Made by a program: the position numbers and the translations under genes. From Ignavibacteriae bacterium HGW-Ignavibacteriae-4 (GTDB lineage Bacteria; Bacteroidota; Ignavibacteria; Kapaibacteriales; UBA2268), in assembly GCA_002839765.1 (NCBI GenBank), contig PGYR01000030.1, positions 1 to 35,212 of the forward strand: DNA of 35,212 nt. Reading direction: 5' to 3'. How positions within the stretch are numbered: the first letter of the stretch is position 1; each line of letters starts with the position of its first letter. Below, piece after piece: positions 30,846-35,212 of the stretch. A model generated the notes under the pieces. That model was not told where the DNA came from, made no database searches, and saw nothing but the letters and a program-made list of their open reading frames with translations.

Positions 30846-32240
30846 CTATAAAAGATTATATTTCCTTATTTTTCTATAGAGTCGTGGTCGGGGTATTTGT
30901 AGTATTTCAGATGATTTTTTAATATTTCCATTAGTCAAAAGCAAGATTCTTTGGATCGTTTCCTTTTCGAATTTCTCAAGAGAATTATCTAGGCCTTCAT
31001 TATCAGAGGTCTTTTGAGGTGTTTTATCATTCTGTAGAATATAGAAGGGAATATCCCGTATAGTTAATATGCTTTCTTCTGAGTTTAGTAACATCTTTTC
31101 TATAACATTCATTAATTCTCTTACATTGCCAGGCCAATTATATCTGGTTAGTAATTCAACGACATTTTCACTAATTGTCTTATAAACACCGAGTTCGTCA
31201 TTTAAAGTGGATAGTAAATGGCTTATTAGTAACGGAATATCTTCTTCCCTTTCACGAAGCGGAGGGACGATCAGATTAAGTATATTCAATCTAAAATATA
31301 AGTCATGGCGGAATAAGCCCTTTTCCACGAGGCTTTCTAAATTCTTGTTGGTAGCTGCAACAATACGCACATCGATCGGAGAACTTTTTTTGCTACCGAC
31401 TTTATCAAGTTCCTTCTCTTGTAGAACTCTGAGAAGTTTAGCCTGTAAAAACAAGGGAATATCGCCGATTTCATCCAGGAAAAGTGTTCCACCATTTGCC
31501 AATTCGAATTTTCCGGCTTTGCCCCCCTTTTTTGCGCCAGTAAAGGCCCCTTCTTCATAGCCGAACAGTTCAGACTCAAACAAGGCTTCAGGGATGGCGG
31601 CACAGTTTAATCTGATAAAAGGATATTCACTTCGTGAACTTGCATTGTGTATGGCGTGGGCAAAGAGTTCTTTGCCTACACCGCTTTCTCCCATAATTAA
31701 AACGGTCGATTTGCTTTGGGCAATTCTAAGTAATTTATCCTTAGTTTCTTTAATTTTTGGACTAATACCAATTATATTGGTTAAGGAATATTTTGCCTTT
31801 TGCATACTTCTTAGTTCTTTTTTATAGTAGCGGAGTTCATGCTCGAGTTTTTTATATCGATCTGCAACTTCCTGTAGTTCCTCCAAGGTGTTAAATAAAA
31901 GCATACCAAAGCAGCCAATGACTATTCCATTTTCTTTGATAGGAATACGATGAACAATAGCCTCTTGTCCATTAATAAAACTATGACGCCAGGCGATTTC
32001 GGCGTCTCCGGTTTGTAAGACGATAGGAATTCTACTATTGGTTATAACGTCCATTATTTTTTTACCAATAACATCTTTCTTTTCTTTGTTAAGAAAGTTT
32101 CCATAGGCCTTGTTCAGTAGTTGTATTTTTTGTTGTTGGTCTACAATGATCATAGGAATTGGGACCGTTTCAAAAACATGCATAAATAAATCAATAAAGT
32201 TCCTATCAAAATGAAAGGGCATTTCCCGATAGTCAGACAT
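30846..32240 (-). CDS. PAS-domain sigma-54-dependent activator
   Basis: The 464-aa protein has a PAS sensor (about 15-118), a coiled linker (120-150), an AAA+ domain (155-385) and a Fis-type HTH (425-464). In the AAA+ domain Walker A GESGVGKE (184-191), the sigma-54 loop GAFTGA (231-236) and Walker B TLFLDE (252-257) are intact, as is the RLNILNLIVPPLREREEDIP segment. It binds an upstream site and opens sigma-54 promoters when the PAS domain senses its signal. It lies beside, and reads in the same direction as, the CoA-transferase/thiolase genes, the usual place for their regulator. The start has AGGAGGGA upstream. Confidence 0.93.
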   Translation of the reverse strand: MSDYREMPFHFDRNFIDLFMHVFETVPIPMIIVDQQQKIQLLNKAYGNFLNKEKKDVIGKKIMDVITNSRIPIVLQTGDAEIAWRHSFINGQEAIVHRIPIKENGIVIGCFGMLLFNTLEELQEVADRYKKLEHELRYYKKELRSMQKAKYSLTNIIGISPKIKETKDKLLRIAQSKSTVLIMGESGVGKELFAHAIHNASSRSEYPFIRLNCAAIPEALFESELFGYEEGAFTGAKKGGKAGKFELANGGTLFLDEIGDIPLFLQAKLLRVLQEKELDKVGSKKSSPIDVRIVAATNKNLESLVEKGLFRHDLYFRLNILNLIVPPLREREEDIPLLISHLLSTLNDELGVYKTISENVVELLTRYNWPGNVRELMNVIEKMLLNSEESILTIRDIPFYILQNDKTPQKTSDNEGLDNSLEKFEKETIQRILLLTNGNIKKSSEILQIPRPRLYRKIRKYNLL

Positions 32241-32313
32241 TACTAGTCCCTCCTATTAATTTCTTTATACTAATTTTATCACAAACTATAGTTGCTACAT
32301 TTATCAATATGAG

Positions 32314-32358
32314 AAAAAACAAGAAAAGATGGGATTTTCCCACCTTTTCTTGTTTTTT
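32314..32358 (-). terminator. Terminator between CoA-transferase and regulator
   Basis: AAAAACAAGAAAAG-a-TGGG pairs with CCCA-c-CTTTTCTTGTTTTT. It is A/T-flanked on both sides and can act in either direction. It separates the CoA-transferase message from the activator gene. Confidence 0.85.
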
Positions 32359-32384
32359 AATTTGCTAGTATTGGTAATAAATAA

Positions 32385-33962
32385 TTACTTATAATCTTTA
32401 CTTAAGATTTCTCCACGTATTCCCATAGGTACGTCAACGAAAATACGATGATCCATTAACTTTAAATCTGGAGAGATAGTAGGTGTGAATTCCATCTGTT
32501 CTAGAATATCACGTTGTAGATCAATACCAGGGGCTATCTCAACTAACATAAGCCCATCTTTTGAAAGTTTAAATACAGCTCTTTCTGTGATATAGAGAAC
32601 ATCCTGCCCAATATCATTAGCATAATCCCCGCTAAAAGTTATTTGTTCAACAGCTTGGACAAATTTTTTGTGTTTACCTTCTTTGTTGATCTGTAGTTTT
32701 CCATCGTGTATTTCAATATTGGAGCTTCCTGCTGTGAAGGTACCGCAAAATATGACCTTCTTAGAATTCTGTGAGATATTGATAAATCCACCACAGCCAA
32801 CGGCTCTGTTGTTAAACTTACTAACATTAATATTCCCGTATTGATCAGCCTCGGCAAGTCCTAAAAAGGTAACGTCCAGACCACCTCCATCGTAGTAATC
32901 AAATTGATAGGGATGATCTATTAAGGCATCTGGATTTGTTGAAGCTCCAATGTTTAGTCCTGGACCAGGGACTCCACCTATGGCTCCCGATTCAATCGAT
33001 AAGGAGATGCTTTCGCCTAACCCTTCCTCAAGTGCTACAGTGGCGACACCATCAGGAACACCAATCCCCAAGTTTATTACACCCCCGGGAATAAGTTCAA
33101 AAGCAGATCGTCGAGCGATAATCTTTCTTTCATTCAACTCTAGCATGGATAGACTGTCTAGAGGAACTTTTATTTGGCCGCTATAGGCAGGGTTATAATC
33201 CACGGTAAAAGACATCATATGGTTTTCAGGTTTAGCAATTACAATATGATCCACCATAATTCCTGGAATTTTTACATGCTGGGGATTGAGGCTTCCACGT
33301 TTAGCCAGTCGTTTGACTTGTGCAATAACTATGCCTCCAGAGTTTTTAGCAGCCTGAGCGATGGATAGTGTTTCGAGGAAGACGGCCTCTTCTTCCATAG
33401 TAATGTTGCCAAACTCGTCGGCGGTAGTTCCTCTGATTAAGGCTACATTAATAGGCAAATGCTTATATAATAATAATTCCTTGCCGGCAACATTAATTAA
33501 TTCAACTGCATCTTCCTTGGTCTTACTATTCATTTTTGCCCCTTCAATTCTGGGGTCCGCGAATGTCTTTAAGCCCACATGAGTTATTACGCCTACTTTA
33601 TTTCCGGCAATGGCCCTGAATAAATGAGTGACTACACCCTGGGGGAAGTTATATCCTTCGATGATATTATTTGAGATTAATGCTGCCAATTTTGGTGCTA
33701 AACCAACATGACCACAGATTACTTTTTTAGTCAGTCCCTCATGACCAAAATGGTTCAACCCAAAGGGTGATTTACCATCACCTTGGCCAGCACCATAAAC
33801 AAGTGTCAAATTAGCAGGATGCCCTGTTGCCAAGAATCTTTCTTCAATGGCCACAGACAATTCTTCTGGATGCCCAAAACCAACAAACCCATTTACTCCA
33901 AGTGTGTCTTCATCTTTTATTAACTCTGCAGCTTGTTGGGATGATATCACTTTGTTTGACAT
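32385..33962 (-). CDS. Acyl-CoA:acetate/3-ketoacid CoA-transferase (fused alpha-beta)
   Basis: The 525-aa protein carries both halves of a family I CoA-transferase: an alpha part (1-270, with GFVGFGHPEE, VYGAGQGDGK and LIRGTTADEFGNIT) and a beta part (275-525, with GGVINLGIGVPDGVA). The catalytic Glu is E324 in SIESGAIGGVPGPG, which forms the glutamyl-CoA intermediate. The single-chain form resembles YdiF and propionate CoA-transferase. With the thiolase upstream it fits breakdown or synthesis of short-chain 3-ketoacids. It starts 29 bp after the thiolase stop, in one operon. Confidence 0.93.
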   Translation of the reverse strand: MSNKVISSQQAAELIKDEDTLGVNGFVGFGHPEELSVAIEERFLATGHPANLTLVYGAGQGDGKSPFGLNHFGHEGLTKKVICGHVGLAPKLAALISNNIIEGYNFPQGVVTHLFRAIAGNKVGVITHVGLKTFADPRIEGAKMNSKTKEDAVELINVAGKELLLYKHLPINVALIRGTTADEFGNITMEEEAVFLETLSIAQAAKNSGGIVIAQVKRLAKRGSLNPQHVKIPGIMVDHIVIAKPENHMMSFTVDYNPAYSGQIKVPLDSLSMLELNERKIIARRSAFELIPGGVINLGIGVPDGVATVALEEGLGESISLSIESGAIGGVPGPGLNIGASTNPDALIDHPYQFDYYDGGGLDVTFLGLAEADQYGNINVSKFNNRAVGCGGFINISQNSKKVIFCGTFTAGSSNIEIHDGKLQINKEGKHKKFVQAVEQITFSGDYANDIGQDVLYITERAVFKLSKDGLMLVEIAPGIDLQRDILEQMEFTPTISPDLKLMDHRIFVDVPMGIRGEILSKDYK

Positions 33963-33991
33963 ACTTAGCCTCCTATTTTCAATAAAAATGC

Positions 33992-35173
33992 TTATTCGAC
34001 TTCTATTAGACCTTGAGCCATACCGCTGCAGATTGCCGCAATACCTGTTTTCTTATTCTGTCTTTTTAGTTCATAGATTAAGGTCATCAGGATTCTTGCT
34101 CCAGAAGCACCAATGGGATGGCCAACAGCTACAGCAGAACCATTAACATTAACCTTTTCATCCATGGTTTTTTCGTTAATGTCAAGAATTTTACAGCTTA
34201 CTAAAGGTACAGCGGCAAAAGCTTCATTAATCTCTATTAAATCAACGTTCTCAATTGACATGTTTCTTTTTTGCAAAAGCTTTTGTATAGCTAGGCCAGG
34301 AACAGAAGCAATATATTTGGCATCTCTGGAGGCTTGGGCATAATCGGTAATAGAGGCAAGGGGCTTAATGCCGAGTTCTTCAGCTTTCTTCCTTGTCATA
34401 ATTACAACAGCAGATGCTCCATCATTCATACCAGGGGCATTTCCAGCAGTTATTGTGCCTTTCTTAGTAAAAACGGGGGGTAAAGTGGATAATTTTTCGA
34501 GAGTTGTTTCGGGTCTGGGGGACTCATCCTTATCAAAAACTACAGGACCCTTTCTTGTCTTAATCTCGATTGGCATACGTTCGTCAGAGAACTTGCCGGC
34601 TTCTTCCGCCATTTGCCACCTTGTTTGGCTACGATAAGCCCACTTGTCTTGACTTTCACGAGAAATTTCAAATTCCTCAGCAACTTCACTAGCGATAACT
34701 GCGATATGGACATCATTAACAGGACACCATAAACCATCATGTACTAGAGCATCCTTCATAGTGACATTACCCATTTTACTACCCCAACGAGTATCGTATG
34801 AAACATAGGGTACGTTGCTCATGCTTTCCATACCACCCGCAACGATGATTTCAGCATCACCGGCTTTAATAATTTGTGTTCCTAATGTAACAGCCTTTAA
34901 AGCTGAACCGCAAACCTTATTAATAGTAATGACGGGAACATCTGCTGGAATACCTCCTAATATGGAGGCCTGCCTGCCTGGTATTTGTCCGGTGCCAGCT
35001 GGAACAACCATTCCCATAATTACCTCATCAACCTGACTACCTTCAATACCAGCTCTTGTTAAAGCTTCTTTAATGGCCATTGCGCCTAAATCAACTGCCT
35101 TTATAGCTTTTAGGCTTCCGCCGAAACTTCCAAACGGTGTTCTGACCGCACTAACGATAACGATGTCATTCAT
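33992..35173 (-). CDS. Acetyl-CoA C-acetyltransferase (thiolase)
   Basis: The minus-strand ATG at 35173 follows GAGGAG with 8-nt spacing; the GTG at 35182 overlaps that ribosome site. The product has 393 aa. The acyl-carrying Cys is C88 in NKVCGSALKAV. GHPIGASGARI gives the His (H352) and CSGMAQG the second Cys (C382). In most thiolases the last motif is CxGGGxG, so the M-A pair here is a mild variant. It condenses two acetyl-CoA to acetoacetyl-CoA or the reverse. It is the first gene of the minus-strand operon; the promoter lies outside the window. Confidence 0.95.
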   Translation of the reverse strand: MNDIVIVSAVRTPFGSFGGSLKAIKAVDLGAMAIKEALTRAGIEGSQVDEVIMGMVVPAGTGQIPGRQASILGGIPADVPVITINKVCGSALKAVTLGTQIIKAGDAEIIVAGGMESMSNVPYVSYDTRWGSKMGNVTMKDALVHDGLWCPVNDVHIAVIASEVAEEFEISRESQDKWAYRSQTRWQMAEEAGKFSDERMPIEIKTRKGPVVFDKDESPRPETTLEKLSTLPPVFTKKGTITAGNAPGMNDGASAVVIMTRKKAEELGIKPLASITDYAQASRDAKYIASVPGLAIQKLLQKRNMSIENVDLIEINEAFAAVPLVSCKILDINEKTMDEKVNVNGSAVAVGHPIGASGARILMTLIYELKRQNKKTGIAAICSGMAQGLIEVE

Positions 35174-35212
35174 GTAATTCACTCCTCGTATAATAGTTTA
35201 AAATATTTTGAT

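Noticed and set aside
1-35212. CRISPR array
   Set aside because: No regularly spaced direct repeats; the only tandem repeats are the 18-bp coding repeat at 10861 and the two-copy repeat at 2162.

Overview
The window looks like a chromosomal segment of a low-to-moderate GC Firmicute of the class Clostridia, possibly Peptococcaceae-like. The evidence is the Shine-Dalgarno sequences (GGAGG type), the Firmicutes-type proteins (L25/Ctc, ABC-F, carboxynorspermidine genes, a c-di-GMP-I riboswitch), the CCA-encoding tRNA genes and the codon use. The genus cannot be fixed from sequence reading alone.

1-3466 is a serine and tRNA block: the 3' end of serA, then serS, tRNA-Ser(UGA), tRNA-Ser(GCU), tRNA-Arg(ACG), tRNA-Arg(CCU), tadA (the deaminase that modifies tRNA-Arg(ACG)) and tRNA-Ser(CGA).

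3363-11898 is a compact (about 8.5 kb), AT-rich integrative element inserted in tRNA-Ser(CGA). Its far end carries a duplicated tRNA 3' half at 11884-11939. From left to right it holds a tyrosine integrase and a 57-aa excisionase (both minus strand), and a rolling-circle/phage-type Rep that appears to use an AUA start. Upstream of rep lies a long structured leader with two mini-ORFs and an attenuator-like terminator. Next come a serine resolvase with res-like repeats, the main cargo (one polypeptide with two DUF262 NTPase domains and a C-terminal HNH nuclease, a likely anti-phage gene), and a J-domain-like/DUF2569 membrane protein with a perfect 18-bp tandem repeat. No conjugation or capsid genes are visible.

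11940-18800 is a string of small genes: a HTH regulator, two gamma-glutamylcyclotransferase-like proteins behind a structured leader, a Cys-rich small protein, a broken XRE regulator, a DUF1232 protein, an orphan Phd/YefM antitoxin, an exported protein, GlsB/YeaQ and LapA-like membrane proteins, and L25/Ctc.

18900-24600 holds an ABC-F ATPase, a polar amino-acid ABC transporter (glnH-glnP-glnQ), an EamA transporter, and a graveyard of three truncated genes (carnitine acyltransferase, a solute-binding protein and a second glnQ).

24600-35212 holds the carboxynorspermidine route to spermidine (synthase plus nspC), then a c-di-GMP-I riboswitch controlling a PAS-PAS-GAF-PAS-GGDEF-EAL protein. Last comes a minus-strand acyl-CoA module: thiolase, then CoA-transferase, followed by a PAS sigma-54 activator that probably controls it.
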